A stretch of DNA of 64,000 bases from Lysobacter sp. 5GHs7-4 (GCF_021284765.1 NZ_CP089924.1:3428001-3492000); one strand, 5' to 3'. Numbered from the stretch's first letter, positions 8,426-18,510 are shown. Numbers and translations: made by a program. The notes: generated by a model not told the origin, from the sequence alone.

Positions 8426-9244
8426 ATGCAGAAACCCGCCGTCACCCTCATGGTCAAGGCCGCCCGCGCCGCCGGTAACGTGTTGCTCCGCCACATGTAC
8501 CGCCTGGACGCGCTGAACGTGGTCGAGAAGGACCGGATGGACTACGCCAGCGAAGTCGACAGCCTGGCCGAGGCCGAGATCATCAAGGAATTCCGCCGTT
8601 CCACGCCCGACTACGCCATCCTGGGCGAGGAGAACGGCTCGATCGGCAGCGGCCGTTTCACCTGGGTCATCGACCCGCTGGACGGCACCAGCAACTACCT
8701 GCGCGGCATTCCGCACTTCTGCGTGTCCATCGCCCTGGTCGAGGCCGGCGAGCCGGTCCACGGCGTGATCTTCGATCCGCTGCGCAACGAGCTGTTCACC
8801 GCCAGCCGCGGCAGCGGCACCCAGCTCAACGAAAAGCGCGTGCGCGTGGCCGACCGCAAGGATCTCAACGGCACCATGATCGTCACCGGCTTCCCGCCGC
8901 GCGAGCGCCCGCGCGCCAGCGCCCACCTCAAGTGCGTGGATTCGCTGCTGACCGAGGCCGAGGACATCCGCCGCACCGGTTCGGCCGCGCTGGACCTGGC
9001 CTATGTGGCCTGCGGCCGCGCCGACGCCTATTTCGAAGCCGGAGTGAAGCCCTGGGACATCGCCGCGGGCGCGCTGATGGTGCGCGAGGCCGGCGGCAAG
9101 GTCAGCGATTTCCGCGGCCGCGGCACCGGCCCCATGGATTCGCGCGGCCTCGCCGGCCGCCAATTGGTCGCCGGCAACCTCAAGGTCTGCGATGCGCTGC
9201 AGAACCGCATCGTCAACACCGGGTACGCGGCCGCGTTCGACTGA
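8426..9244 (+). CDS. suhB: inositol-1-monophosphatase family protein (SuhB)
   Basis: Magnesium-dependent phosphatase of 272 residues. The metal-binding signatures are present: LGEENG near residue 68, [15 protein letters not shown] near 85 and [15 protein letters not shown] near 210. In enteric bacteria SuhB also acts in rRNA antitermination complexes; whether it does so here cannot be told from sequence. It is divergent from trmJ across a 93-base intergenic region and is followed by a strong terminator at 9277-9306. Confidence 0.95.
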   Translation: MQKPAVTLMVKAARAAGNVLLRHMYRLDALNVVEKDRMDYASEVDSLAEAEIIKEFRRSTPDYAILGEENGSIGSGRFTWVIDPLDGTSNYLRGIPHFCVSIALVEAGEPVHGVIFDPLRNELFTASRGSGTQLNEKRVRVADRKDLNGTMIVTGFPPRERPRASAHLKCVDSLLTEAEDIRRTGSAALDLAYVACGRADAYFEAGVKPWDIAAGALMVREAGGKVSDFRGRGTGPMDSRGLAGRQLVAGNLKVCDALQNRIVNTGYAAAFD

Positions 9245-9276
9245 GTGGAGTCGCCTCCCCGGCGGCAGGCCGCGTC

Positions 9277-9306
9277 AAAAAAAGCCGCGCTCATGCGCGG
9301 CTTTTT
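9277..9306 (+). terminator. Rho-independent terminator of suhB
   Basis: A-rich left flank, stem AAGCCGCGC/GCGCGGCTT with a short TCAT-type loop, then a run of T on the plus strand. It begins 33 bases after the suhB stop codon. Confidence 0.88.
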
Positions 9307-9321
9307 GCTGGGGAGCCCTCA

Positions 9322-9418
9322 GCTTTCTGTGGGAGCGGCGTGAGCCGAGATTCGCTCCGAACTCGCGGGATCTGGCTCGAATGGGGTAATCGCGGCTCAC
9401 GCCGCTCCCACAGAAAGC
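9322..9418. repeat. REP-like inverted pair
   Basis: Two 26-base arms (9322-9347 and 9393-9418) are exact reverse complements containing GGGAGCGGCGTGAGCCG, separated by 45 bases. Same family as the palindrome at 4227-4374. It lies between the convergent suhB and secF genes, between their terminators. Confidence 0.85.
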
Positions 9419-9444
9419 GAAAACAGGCGGACCCGGCAGCAACG

Positions 9445-9472
9445 AAAAAGGCCGCGCATCGCGCGGCCTCTT
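9445..9472 (-). terminator. Rho-independent terminator of secF
   Basis: Stem GGCCGCGC/GCGCGGCC with a three-base loop. Read on the minus strand it is followed by CTTTTTCG. It lies 36 bases beyond the secF stop and ends the yajC-secD-secF transcript. Confidence 0.8.
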
Positions 9473-9507
9473 CGTGCCCGGGGCCGTAGCCCCGTAAGCG
9501 ACCGGAC

Positions 9508-10464
9508 TCAGGGACGGCGCGCCAGCGCCGCCTCGTCCTTGGCCTTGGGCATCAAGTCCTGCTTGCTCACCTTCAGCCAGCCCATGGTCAGCAGCGGGCA
9601 GGCGACGAAGATCGACGACAGGGTGCCGATGATGATGCCCAGCATCTGCGAAATCGCCATGCCTTCCAGCGAACCGCCGCCGTACAGGTACAGCGCGAAC
9701 ACGGTCAGGAACGCCACGAACGAGGTGATCACCGTACGCGACAGCGTCTGGTTGATCGACTTGTTGAGGATGGTTTCCGGATCGGCGCGCATGGTGCGGA
9801 AGTTCTCGCGCACGCGGTCGAACACCACGATGGTGTCGTTGATCGAGTAGCCCATCACCGACAGGATGCCGGCCAGCACGGTCAGGTCGAACTCGTGGCC
9901 GAACAGCGCGAACCAGCCCGCCACCACGATCACGTCGTGCAGGGTGGTCAGCACCGCGGCGACCGCGAACTTCTTCTCGAAGCGGAACGAGATGTAGATC
10001 AGGAAGCCGACCACCACGAACAGCAGCGCCCAGATGCCGTTGGCCGCCAGGTCGCGGCCGACCTGCGGGCCGACGTAGCCGCCGCCCTTGATCTTGCCGG
10101 GATTGTCGGCCGTGGACGCGATCGACTGGACTTCGTTGATGGTGTTGCCGGCGACCTTGCCGTCGCCGCCGCCCTTGGGCTGCAGACGGATCAGCAGCTC
10201 GTTGCCGGTGCCGAAGGTCTGCACCTGGGCGCTGGTGTAGCCGGCCGCGTCCAGGCGCGAGCGGATGCCGTCGACGTCGACCGGCTTGGCGAAGCTGAGC
10301 TCGACGCTGGTGCCGCCGGTGAAGTCCAGGGCGAAGTTGAAGCCCTTGACCGCAATGGCGCCGATCGCGACGAACATCATCAGGGCGGCGACCACCATCG
10401 AGACCCAGCGCAGGCGCAGGAAATCGATGTTGCTGCCGTAAGGGAACACGTTGAAGGGTTTCAT
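9508..10464 (-). CDS. secF: protein translocase subunit SecF
   Basis: Inner-membrane partner of SecD in the Sec auxiliary complex, which uses the proton-motive force to help complete protein export. The 318-residue protein has the expected N-terminal membrane segment, periplasmic loop with FALDFTGGTSVELSF, and a block of five membrane segments. That block carries LAGILSVMGYSINDTIVVFDRVREN, the proton-conduction signature of RND-type SecF. It begins 13 bases after secD and is the last gene of the yajC-secD-secF unit. Confidence 0.97.
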   Translation of the reverse strand: MKPFNVFPYGSNIDFLRLRWVSMVVAALMMFVAIGAIAVKGFNFALDFTGGTSVELSFAKPVDVDGIRSRLDAAGYTSAQVQTFGTGNELLIRLQPKGGGDGKVAGNTINEVQSIASTADNPGKIKGGGYVGPQVGRDLAANGIWALLFVVVGFLIYISFRFEKKFAVAAVLTTLHDVIVVAGWFALFGHEFDLTVLAGILSVMGYSINDTIVVFDRVRENFRTMRADPETILNKSINQTLSRTVITSFVAFLTVFALYLYGGGSLEGMAISQMLGIIIGTLSSIFVACPLLTMGWLKVSKQDLMPKAKDEAALARRP

Positions 10465-10477
10465 GTCGCGTGCTCCG

Positions 10478-12346
10478 TCAGATCGCGATCGATTTCAGCT
10501 TGCGACGACCGCCGTAGATCAGCGTCGCGATGCCACGCGACACGGATACCGCCGTGTAGGCGGAGGTGGCGATGCCGAGCATCAGGGTGATACCGAAACC
10601 GCGCAGCGGACCGGTGCCGAACACCGCCATCGCCAGACCGGCGAGGAAGGCGGTGACGTTGGCGTCGATGATGGTGCCCGAGGCGTGTTCGTAGCCGCTG
10701 GCGATCGCCGCCTGCGCGGGCAGGCCGGCACGCAACTCCTCTCTTATTCGTTCGTTGATCAGCACGTTGGCGTCGACCGACATGCCCACCGTCAGCGCGA
10801 TGCCGGCCAGGCCCGGCAGGGTCATGGTGGCGCCGAACAGCGACATCAGCGCGACCACCATCAGTAGGTTGATCAGCAGCGCCAGGCAGGTGATCACGCC
10901 GAACATGCGGTAGTAGACCAGGAAGAAGATCAGCGCGAAGGCGAACGAGAAGCTGACCGCCTTCAAGCCGCGCGCGACGTTCTCGGCGCCCAGGCTGGGG
11001 CCGACCACGCGCTCTTCGATGAAGTCCATCGGCGCGGCCAGCGAACCGGCGCGCAGCAGCAGGGCCAGGTCGGAGGCTTCCTGCTGGCTGCCCAGGCCGT
11101 TGGTGTTGAATTCCTTGCTGAAGACGCCCTGGATGGTGGCGACGTTGATCACTTCCTCGCTGATGCGGGTCGAACGCACTTCCTTGCCGTCGACCGTGCG
11201 CACCTCGGGGATGCGCTCGATGTAGACCACCGCCATCGGCTTGCCGACGTGCTCGGTGGTGTAGTCGAACATGCGCTGGCCGCCGACGCCGTTCAGGCGG
11301 ATCTGCACCGCGGGCGTGCCGCTTTGCGAGTCGAACGCGGCGGTGGCGCCGATCAGCTGGTCGCCGGAGGCGATCACGCGCTTGTTGAGCAGGATCGGGA
11401 TCGGCTTGCCGTCCGGACCGGTCTCGCGACGGAAGTAGATGCGCGCTTCCGGCGGCACGCTGCCGCTGCGCAGGGCTTCCTGGGCGTCGCCCTCGACCAC
11501 GCCGCGGTATTCCAGCGTGGCGGTGGCGCCGAGAATGCGCTTGGCCTGGGCGGTGTCCTGGATGCCGGGCAGCTGGACCACGATGCGGTCGTTGCCCTGG
11601 CGCTGGATGATCGGCTCGGCCACGCCGAGCTGATTGACGCGGTTGCGCAGGGTACCGACGTTCTGCTCCACCGCCTCGGCCTGCATGCGCAGCAGCTCGG
11701 CCTCCGGCACCTGGATCTCGACGGTGTTGCCGACCACGTTCTGGACCAGCAGCGGCTGGCCCTTGGCGACGATCTCGCGCGCCTTGTCGGCGTCGGCCGC
11801 ATTGGCGACGGTGACGACGATGCTGTTGTTGGCGCGGCGCTCGACCGACTCGTAACGCACGCGGCCGTCGCGCAGGCTGACCCGCACGTCTTCGGCGGTG
11901 GCGTCCAGGCGCTTGTCCAGCGCGGACTTCTGGTCGACCTGCATCAGGAAGTGCACGCCGCCCTGCAAGTCCAGGCCCAACTGCATGGGCTTGGCCTTGA
12001 TCGTCTCCAGCCAGCCCGGCACGGTCGAGGCCAGGTTCAGCGCGACCACGTAGTCGCTGCCGAGCGGATCGCGCAGCAAGTCGGCGACCTTGGTCTGGCT
12101 GTCGTTGTTGGTCAGGCGGACCAGCAGGTTGCCTTCCTTTTCGATCGCCACCGACTTGGTCGGCACGCCCGCCTTGCCCAGCGTGTCGACGATGCGCTTG
12201 CGCAGCGCTTCGTCCACGGCCGCGCCGCGGGCCGAGGTGACCTGCACCGACGGATCCTGCGGAAACACGTTAGGCAACGCATACAGCGCGCTGAGCAGCA
12301 AGACTACGAGGATGGCCAGATATTTCCAGCGCGAGTAAGTCAGCAT
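10478..12346 (-). CDS. secD: protein translocase subunit SecD
   Basis: Large SecDF subunit of 622 residues. Order of parts: N-terminal membrane segment (WKYLAILVVLLLSALYALPN), a long periplasmic region with LGLDLQGGVHFLMQVD (P1 head) and P4-type sequence, then five membrane segments. These contain GIALTVGMSVDANVLINERI, with the conserved Asp needed for proton-driven export. Placed between yajC and secF, all on the minus strand, in the classic gene order. In this secretion-rich group the complex would support export of the many enzymes and lipoproteins seen in the window. Confidence 0.97.
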   Translation of the reverse strand: MLTYSRWKYLAILVVLLLSALYALPNVFPQDPSVQVTSARGAAVDEALRKRIVDTLGKAGVPTKSVAIEKEGNLLVRLTNNDSQTKVADLLRDPLGSDYVVALNLASTVPGWLETIKAKPMQLGLDLQGGVHFLMQVDQKSALDKRLDATAEDVRVSLRDGRVRYESVERRANNSIVVTVANAADADKAREIVAKGQPLLVQNVVGNTVEIQVPEAELLRMQAEAVEQNVGTLRNRVNQLGVAEPIIQRQGNDRIVVQLPGIQDTAQAKRILGATATLEYRGVVEGDAQEALRSGSVPPEARIYFRRETGPDGKPIPILLNKRVIASGDQLIGATAAFDSQSGTPAVQIRLNGVGGQRMFDYTTEHVGKPMAVVYIERIPEVRTVDGKEVRSTRISEEVINVATIQGVFSKEFNTNGLGSQQEASDLALLLRAGSLAAPMDFIEERVVGPSLGAENVARGLKAVSFSFAFALIFFLVYYRMFGVITCLALLINLLMVVALMSLFGATMTLPGLAGIALTVGMSVDANVLINERIREELRAGLPAQAAIASGYEHASGTIIDANVTAFLAGLAMAVFGTGPLRGFGITLMLGIATSAYTAVSVSRGIATLIYGGRRKLKSIAI

Positions 12347-12404
12347 CGATTGCCCCTGCGGCGGCCACCCCGGCCGCCGTGCTTCAAAGTGTCGTGGCGC
12401 CGGC

Positions 12405-12761
12405 TCAGGCCGACTTCAAGGTGCCCTTGGGCAGTACGTTACCGATCGCGCCCTTCTGCACGCGGATGCGCACGTTGTCGGCGACTTCGATGGTGATGAA
12501 GCTCTCGCCGATGTCCGTCACGGTGCCGGCGATGCCGCCGTTGGTCAGCACTTCGTCGCCCTTGGCGAGCTTTTCCAGCATGCCGCGGTGTTCCTTGGCG
12601 CGCTTCATCTGCGGGCGGATCATCAGGAAGTACATGATCGCGATCAGGATGATGGGCATCAGCAGGCCGCCGAGGCCGCCGCCGAACAGTCCGCCGCCGG
12701 CGGGCGCGCCGGCCGCAGCCTGGGCGTGAGCGGGAGCGATCAGAAGGTCGAGCAGGTTCAT
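12405..12761 (-). CDS. yajC: preprotein translocase subunit YajC
   Basis: Small membrane protein of 118 residues that associates with SecDF. One membrane segment (LLMPIILIAIMYFLMIRPQ, about residues 31-49) is followed by the typical cytoplasmic domain GDEVLTNGGIAGTVTDIGESFITIEV. The N-terminus carries a Gly/Ala-rich stretch typical of xanthomonads. It is first of the yajC-secD-secF run and lies 340 bases from tgt, with repeat elements between. Confidence 0.96.
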   Translation of the reverse strand: MNLLDLLIAPAHAQAAAGAPAGGGLFGGGLGGLLMPIILIAIMYFLMIRPQMKRAKEHRGMLEKLAKGDEVLTNGGIAGTVTDIGESFITIEVADNVRIRVQKGAIGNVLPKGTLKSA

Positions 12762-12977
12762 GTACGAAAGTCCTGAAACGAAAATAGCCGGGGATTATGC
12801 CACGGCCGGATCGGGGCCATGGGCGGGCCCGGAATGGGCCCTGGCGCACGGTTTTTGGGGTGGAGAGCCTGGCCGGCTCGGGTGCGAAGGCCTTGGAATA
12901 GGCTTTGGCACCAGAGCGTGCGCCCCCGAACGGAAAGGTCGGGGTTGCGCGGGGGCCCTCACCCCTGCCCACCCCGG

Positions 12978-13057
12978 CCCGACCGCAGAGCGGTCGGGCG
13001 TTCGGTGCCGCGCGAGCCAGTGGCTCGCAAACGCGGCCCCTCACCCCGCTGCGCGGG
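12978..13057. repeat. multi-hairpin intergenic element, copy a
   Basis: First hairpin CCCGACCGC-AGA-GCGGTCGGG (12978-12998), then the conserved GCGTTCG. A nested stem follows, with outer pairing CCGCG/CGCGG (13008-13012 with 13032-13036), inner hairpin CGAGCC-AGT-GGCTCG and bulge CAAA. After that come CTCACCCC and a third small hairpin CCCGC-TGC-GCGGG. Three further copies lie at 16010, 16513 and 29027 with different stem sequences but the same pairing. It sits between tgt and yajC and is the main content of the 12762-13101 gap. Confidence 0.7.
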
Positions 13058-13067
13058 AGAGGGGGGC

Positions 13068-13095
13068 AAAGAGTCCGCCCGCTATGCGGGCGGAC
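13068..13095 (-). terminator. probable terminator of tgt
   Basis: Perfect stem GTCCGCCCGC/GCGGGCGGAC (13073-13082 and 13086-13095) with a three-base loop. On the minus strand it is followed by TCTTTG. It lies six bases beyond the tgt stop codon. The T tract is short, so efficiency is uncertain. Confidence 0.6.
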
Positions 13096-13101
13096 GATCT
13101 C

Positions 13102-14298
<1,197 letters not shown>

Positions 14299-14380
14299 TC
14301 ATGGGGGTATCGCCGCGCTCCGGAACGGCCCATGGCGTCCGGGCTGCGTATCGGAACGAATGCGTCGGACGCCTGCCGCA

Positions 14381-15424
14381 TCACGCCTGCGGCCACAGCA
14401 GCATGGCGTCGCCGTAGGAGAAGAAGCGGTAGCGCTGCGCGATCGCATGCGCATAGGCGTCGAACACGCGCTGCTGGCCGGCGAAGGCCGACACCATCAT
14501 CAGCAGCGTGCTTTCCGGCAGATGGAAGTTGGTGACCATCGCGTCGACCGAACGGATCCGGTAGCCCGGCAGGATGAACAGCCGGGTCTCGCCGGCGTAG
14601 GGCTGCAGTTCGCCGTCGCGCATCGCCGATTCCAGCGCGCGCACCACCGTCGTACCCACCGCGATCACCCGGCCGCCGGCCGCGCGCGTGCGCCGCACCT
14701 GCTCGACCAGACCGGCGCCGACGTTGAGCCACTCGCTGTGCATCACGTGCTGGTCGAGGCTGTCCACGCGCACCGGCTGGAAGGTGCCGGCGCCGACGTG
14801 CAGGGTGACGTGGCCGAATTCGATGCCGCGTTCGCGCAGGCGCTGCAGCAGGGCCTCGTCGAAATGCAGGCCGGCGGTGGGCGCGGCCACGGCGCCGACC
14901 TCGCGCGCGAACACGGTCTGGTAGCGCTCGTCGTCGTCGCGGCCGGGCTCGCGCTGGATGTAAGGCGGCAACGGCAGGCGGCCGGCGTGCAGCAGCCAGC
15001 TTTCCAGCGAATCGCCATGCGGCTGATCGTGCAGGTGGAACTGCAGCAGATAGAACTCGCCCTCGCGGCCCAGCACCTCGGCTTCGCCGCCGGCGTCCAG
15101 GGCGATGCGCGCGCCGGCCTTGGGCGACTTGCTCACGCCCAGCTGCGCGCGCGCCTGGGCGCCCGCGAGCAGACGCTCGATCAGGATCTCGACGCGGCCG
15201 CCGCTGCTCTTGTGGCCGTACAGCCGGGCCGGAATCACCCGGGTGTCGTTGAACACCAGCAGGTCGCCCGGCGCCAGCAACTGCGGCAGTTCGCCGAAGG
15301 CGCGGTCCTCGAACGCAGCCGGCGCGCGCGGCACCTGCAATAGGCGGCTGGCGGAGCGCTCGGCGAGCGGGGCCTGGGCGATCAGTTCCGGCGGCAGCTC
15401 GTAATGGAAATCGGATTTTTTCAA
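14381..15424 (-). CDS. queA: S-adenosylmethionine:tRNA ribosyltransferase-isomerase QueA
   Basis: Enzyme of 347 residues that transfers and isomerises the ribosyl group of S-adenosylmethionine onto preQ1-tRNA, making epoxyqueuosine. Conserved stretches include DFHYELPPELIAQAPLAERS, LLVFNDTRVIPARL, PTAGLHFDEALL and TNFHLPESTLLMMVSAFAG. No ATG fits: homologues begin at KKSDFHY, and the codon before that is TTG at 15424, so a TTG start is chosen. An ATG 114 bases upstream would add a Pro-rich stretch without family resemblance. The frame stays open for another 222 bases upstream through a hexanucleotide repeat, which I regard as non-coding. tgt follows 172 bases downstream. Confidence 0.93.
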   Translation of the reverse strand: MKKSDFHYELPPELIAQAPLAERSASRLLQVPRAPAAFEDRAFGELPQLLAPGDLLVFNDTRVIPARLYGHKSSGGRVEILIERLLAGAQARAQLGVSKSPKAGARIALDAGGEAEVLGREGEFYLLQFHLHDQPHGDSLESWLLHAGRLPLPPYIQREPGRDDDERYQTVFAREVGAVAAPTAGLHFDEALLQRLRERGIEFGHVTLHVGAGTFQPVRVDSLDQHVMHSEWLNVGAGLVEQVRRTRAAGGRVIAVGTTVVRALESAMRDGELQPYAGETRLFILPGYRIRSVDAMVTNFHLPESTLLMMVSAFAGQQRVFDAYAHAIAQRYRFFSYGDAMLLWPQA

Positions 15425-15658
15425 ACGGGTCGTCTCGGTCGGCGGCGTAGGCCGCGATCGGGTCTGGGGAAGAAGTACGGCCGGGCCAGCCGGCCGGGCG
15501 CCAGGGACGACGGCAGGCACCGGCGTCGCGACCGCCATTATCGGCCGCTTAGGGGCCTGGGGGCAAAAAACGCCCGCCCGCGCGCCTGGACAGCGGCCAG
15601 GCAGAGCGGATGAGGGGAGTCTGAGGAGGGCGAGCCGCCCTGACCAAGCCTGACGGAC

Positions 15659-15713
<55 letters not shown>

Positions 15714-15886
15714 AGTTTGCTCCGGCATTGAAGTCCATAGAACCGAAGCCACACGACCACTCCCAGACCCGAAGGGCGGCGCGCAGGACGCGCGCCGTTT
15801 TTCGATAAGACAGGGATGTCTTATCGAAAAATCCCGGCGCCAGAACCGAAGCCACACGGGAGCTCCTGGCTCGGACCCTTCTCTTT

Positions 15887-15921
15887 GGTTACTTTCTCTT
15901 GGGTCAGCAAGAGAAAGTGAC
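15887..15921. repeat. long hairpin GGTTACTTTCTCTTG / CAAGAGAAAGTGACC
   Basis: Arms at 15887-15901 and 15907-15921 pair over about 15 bases with one mismatch or wobble. Part of the arm sequence (CAAGAGAAAGTGACC) recurs at 16196. There is no T tract, so it is not an obvious terminator. Confidence 0.7.
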
Positions 15922-16009
15922 CCGCATGCGCAGCAGGCGGAAGCCTTTGACCTTCGGTCAAAAGAAGCAGAAACAACAGCAAGAGCAAATCCTCCCCAAC
16001 CCGCCCGGC

Positions 16010-16088
16010 CAACAGGCACAGCCTGTTGTCGTTCACCCGTGCACGAACCTGCGGTTCGTAAACGCACGGCTTCACCCTTTGTCAAAGG
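16010..16088. repeat. multi-hairpin intergenic element, copy c
   Basis: First hairpin CAACAGGC-ACA-GCCTGTTG (16010-16028), then TCGTTCA. Nested stem: outer CCGTGC/GCACGG (16037-16042 with 16064-16069), inner ACGAACC-TGC-GGTTCGT, bulge AAAC. It ends with TTCACCC and CCTTT-GTC-AAAGG. The inner stem has A-T pairs where copies a and b have G-C pairs. Confidence 0.7.
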
Positions 16089-16512
16089 AGGGAGCTAAAA
16101 GCGCAACGCCGGGATCTGGAGGCCATCGGAACCGGATAGGCTCGATAGCCGGGATTCGCGGTCGCGGCTCACGCCGCTCCTACAGAGAGCGCCGGCAAGA
16201 GAAAGTGACCCGCATGCGCAGCAGGCGGAAGCCGTTGACCTTCGGTCAGAAGCAGCGAAACAACAGCAACAGCAAATCCTCCCCAACCCTCCTTTGTCAA
16301 AGGAGGGAGCTAAAAGCGCAACGCCGGGATCTGGAGGCCATCGGAACCGGATAGGCTCGATAGCCGGGATTCGCGGTCGCGGCTTACGCCGCTCCTACAG
16401 AGAGCGCGAGCAAGAGAATGGGGCGTGCATGCGCAGCAGGCGGACGCCTTCGACCTTCGGTCAGAAGCAGCAGAAACAACAGCAAGAGCGAATCTTCCCC
16501 AACCCGCCTGGC

Positions 16513-16592
16513 CAACAGGCACAGCCTGCCGGCGTTTAGCCGTACACGAACCTACGGTTCGTAAACGCACGGCTTCACCCTTTTCCAAAGGA
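16513..16592. repeat. multi-hairpin intergenic element, copy d
   Basis: Degenerate copy of the element at 16010. The first stem keeps five pairs around loop ACA before mismatches. The inner hairpin ACGAACC-TAC-GGTTCGT (16546-16562) is intact, and the outer stem (16540-16545 with 16567-16572) has one mismatch. TTCACCC and CCTTTTCCAAAGG follow. Confidence 0.6.
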
Positions 16593-16668
16593 GGGAGCTA
16601 AAAGCGCGACGCAGGAGCTTGAAGGCCATCGGAGCCGGATAGGCGCGATAGCCGGAACCGGTCTGGCC

Positions 16669-17271
16669 CTACAACCAGCCGTTCTGACGCGCCTGCCGAT
16701 AGGCCTCGATGCGGTTGCCGGCGCCGAGCTTGCCGATCGCCTCGGACAGGTAGTTACGCACCGTACCCTGGCTCAAGTGCAGGCGCTGGCCGATCTCGGC
16801 CGTGGTCACGCCCTCGCCCGCCAGGCGCAGCACCTGGCGCTCGCGCTCGGTCAGCGGGTCTTCCTCGCCCCAGGCCGCCACCGCCAACTGCGGATCGATG
16901 GCGCGGCCGCCGCGATGGACCTGGCGCAGAGCGTCGGCGAGCTGTTCGGCCGGCGCGTCCTTGAGCAGGTAACCGCGCACGCCGGCGTCCAGCGCGCGGC
17001 GCAGGTAACCGCTGCGGCCGAAGGTGGTGACGATCACCACGCGCGTGTCCAGGCCGGATTCGCGCATGCGCTGGGCCAGCTCGATGCCCGTCATGCGCGG
17101 CATTTCGATATCGGTCACCAGCAAGTCCGGCTGCAGCCGCTGCACCGCCGCCCAGGCCGCTTCGCCGTCGCCGACCGCGGCCACGACTTCGAGGTCGGAC
17201 TCCAGGTTCAGCAGCGCCGCCAGGGCGCCGCGCACCATCGCCTGATCCTCGGCCAGCACCAGTCGGATCAT
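16669..17271 (-). CDS. NarL/LuxR-type response regulator (DesR-like)
   Basis: Response regulator of 200 residues: receiver domain (about 1-120) with phospho-acceptor Asp54 in LLVTDIEMPRMTG, then a LuxR-type helix-turn-helix (LTERERQVLRLAGEGVTTAEIGQRL, about 137-195). Its ATG overlaps the stop of the histidine kinase gene by 4 bases, so the two form a translationally coupled pair. Architecture resembles DesK/DesR-type systems, but no obvious target gene lies beside it and the stimulus is unknown. Confidence 0.92.
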   Translation of the reverse strand: MIRLVLAEDQAMVRGALAALLNLESDLEVVAAVGDGEAAWAAVQRLQPDLLVTDIEMPRMTGIELAQRMRESGLDTRVVIVTTFGRSGYLRRALDAGVRGYLLKDAPAEQLADALRQVHRGGRAIDPQLAVAAWGEEDPLTERERQVLRLAGEGVTTAEIGQRLHLSQGTVRNYLSEAIGKLGAGNRIEAYRQARQNGWL

Positions 17272-18437
17272 GCCGCTCCCCGTTCGTTGAAAGTGCGCGC
17301 CAGCGCCGGCGCGTCGTCGCCGCGGCGCGCGGCGGCCAACGCCTCGCGCGGCAGGACCAGGCGCAGGCGCGTGCCGGCGCCGGGCGGACTGTCGACTTCG
17401 ACGCTGCCGCCGACCGCGCGCAGGCGCTCGCGCATGCCGGTCAGGCCGTGGCCTTCACGGCCGGCGCCGCCGCGGCCGTCGTCGGCAATCAGCAGGCTCA
17501 GGCCGCCGCGCGCCTCGTCGATCAGCTCCACCTCGACCCGGGTCGCGCCGGCATGGCGCAGCACATTGGTCACCGACTCGCGCAACGCCAGGGTCAGCGC
17601 GGTCTCCAGCTTTTCCGGAATCTCCACCGGCGCCAGCCGATGGTCGAGGCTGATCTCGGCGCCGAGCAGCGCCAGGCGCGCGGCCGCCAGTTCGGCCTGC
17701 AGGCCGCTGGCGCGGATCCCGGCCACCGCCTCGCGCACCTGGGTCAGCGCTTCGCGCGCGACCCGTTCGACCTCGCCGATCTGGGCGCGCGCGCCCTGCG
17801 GATCGCGTTCGAACAGGCGCGCGGCCAGTTGCGTCTTCAGCACCACCAGCGACAGGGTGTGGCCGAGCACGTCGTGCAGATCGCGGCCGATGCGCTCGCG
17901 TTCGGCCAGACTGGCCAGGCGCCGAACTTCGTCCTGGGTCAGGCGCAGCTCGGCGTTGCGCAGCTCGCGGTTGCGGATGCTGACCACGCCCACCAGCACC
18001 AGCGTGGCCACGATCACGTTGATCACGTAGGTCGACACCGGCATCGCCTCGGCCGGCAGGAACCGGTAGAAGCACAGCCCCTCGATCGCCATCAGCGTCA
18101 CGGTCAGCGCCAGCGCGCGCACCGGCGGCAGGCTGGCCGCGCCCATGCCGACGGCGTAGATCACGTAGGCCGCACCGGACCCCATCGGCATGGTGAGGAA
18201 GCCCAGCGCCGCCACCGCCAGCGTCAGCGCCAGGCGCCGGCGCCGCGAGACCGCGTAGTGATGGGCGAAGTACAGCGCCACGAACACCAGCGCCGCGCCG
18301 ACGAAGACGGCCACCGCGCGCAGCGGCACCACCGGCCAATAGAACAACGGCACGAACGCGAAGATCAGATACAGCAACGACACCCAACGCCAGACCGGCG
18401 GGTGTTCGTGGGCTTGGATCAGGGCCTTGATGCGCAT
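17268..18437 (-). CDS. membrane sensor histidine kinase (DesK-like)
   Basis: Kinase of 389 residues. The N-terminal half holds about five or six membrane segments with short loops (WRWVSLLYLIFAFVPLFYW through TYVINVIVATLVLVGVVSI). A HisKA_3 dimerisation helix with phospho-acceptor His (ERIGRDLHDVLGHTLSL) follows, then an ATPase domain ending GLTGMRERLRAVGGSVEV. The lack of a large periplasmic domain suggests sensing within the membrane, as for DesK, though this is inference. The start ATG at 18437 opens MRIKALIQAHEHPP; upstream in-frame sequence lacks family features. Confidence 0.92.
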   Translation of the reverse strand: MRIKALIQAHEHPPVWRWVSLLYLIFAFVPLFYWPVVPLRAVAVFVGAALVFVALYFAHHYAVSRRRRLALTLAVAALGFLTMPMGSGAAYVIYAVGMGAASLPPVRALALTVTLMAIEGLCFYRFLPAEAMPVSTYVINVIVATLVLVGVVSIRNRELRNAELRLTQDEVRRLASLAERERIGRDLHDVLGHTLSLVVLKTQLAARLFERDPQGARAQIGEVERVAREALTQVREAVAGIRASGLQAELAAARLALLGAEISLDHRLAPVEIPEKLETALTLALRESVTNVLRHAGATRVEVELIDEARGGLSLLIADDGRGGAGREGHGLTGMRERLRAVGGSVEVDSPPGAGTRLRLVLPREALAAARRGDDAPALARTFNERGAA

Positions 18438-18510
18438 TCGGTGTTTCCTTCGCTGCCGCGACTGTAAGTAATCCGGCGCCAAAAGTTCAGGGTGGCGCGT
18501 TGCGAAACGC

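Larger units (their letters stand above)
15908..16660. repeat. three-period tandem array upstream of queA
   Basis: Three imperfect direct periods: 15908-16195, 16196-16410 and 16411-16660. Each opens with CAAGAGAA.., GCATGCGCAGCAGGCGGA and a small GACC-TTC-GGTC hairpin. Each ends with AAAGGAGGGAGCTAAAAGCG and a block containing GGCCATCGGA. The segment 16076-16193 matches 16291-16408 with a single mismatch that I can see. Periods one and three contain the multi-hairpin element; period two lacks it. REP-like motifs sit in periods one and two. With the hexamer tract this fills the 15425-16668 gap; I see no gene in it. Confidence 0.85.

Noticed and set aside
15908..16660. CRISPR array
   Set aside because: Repeat periods are 215-288 bases with no uniform spacers, and there are no cas genes.
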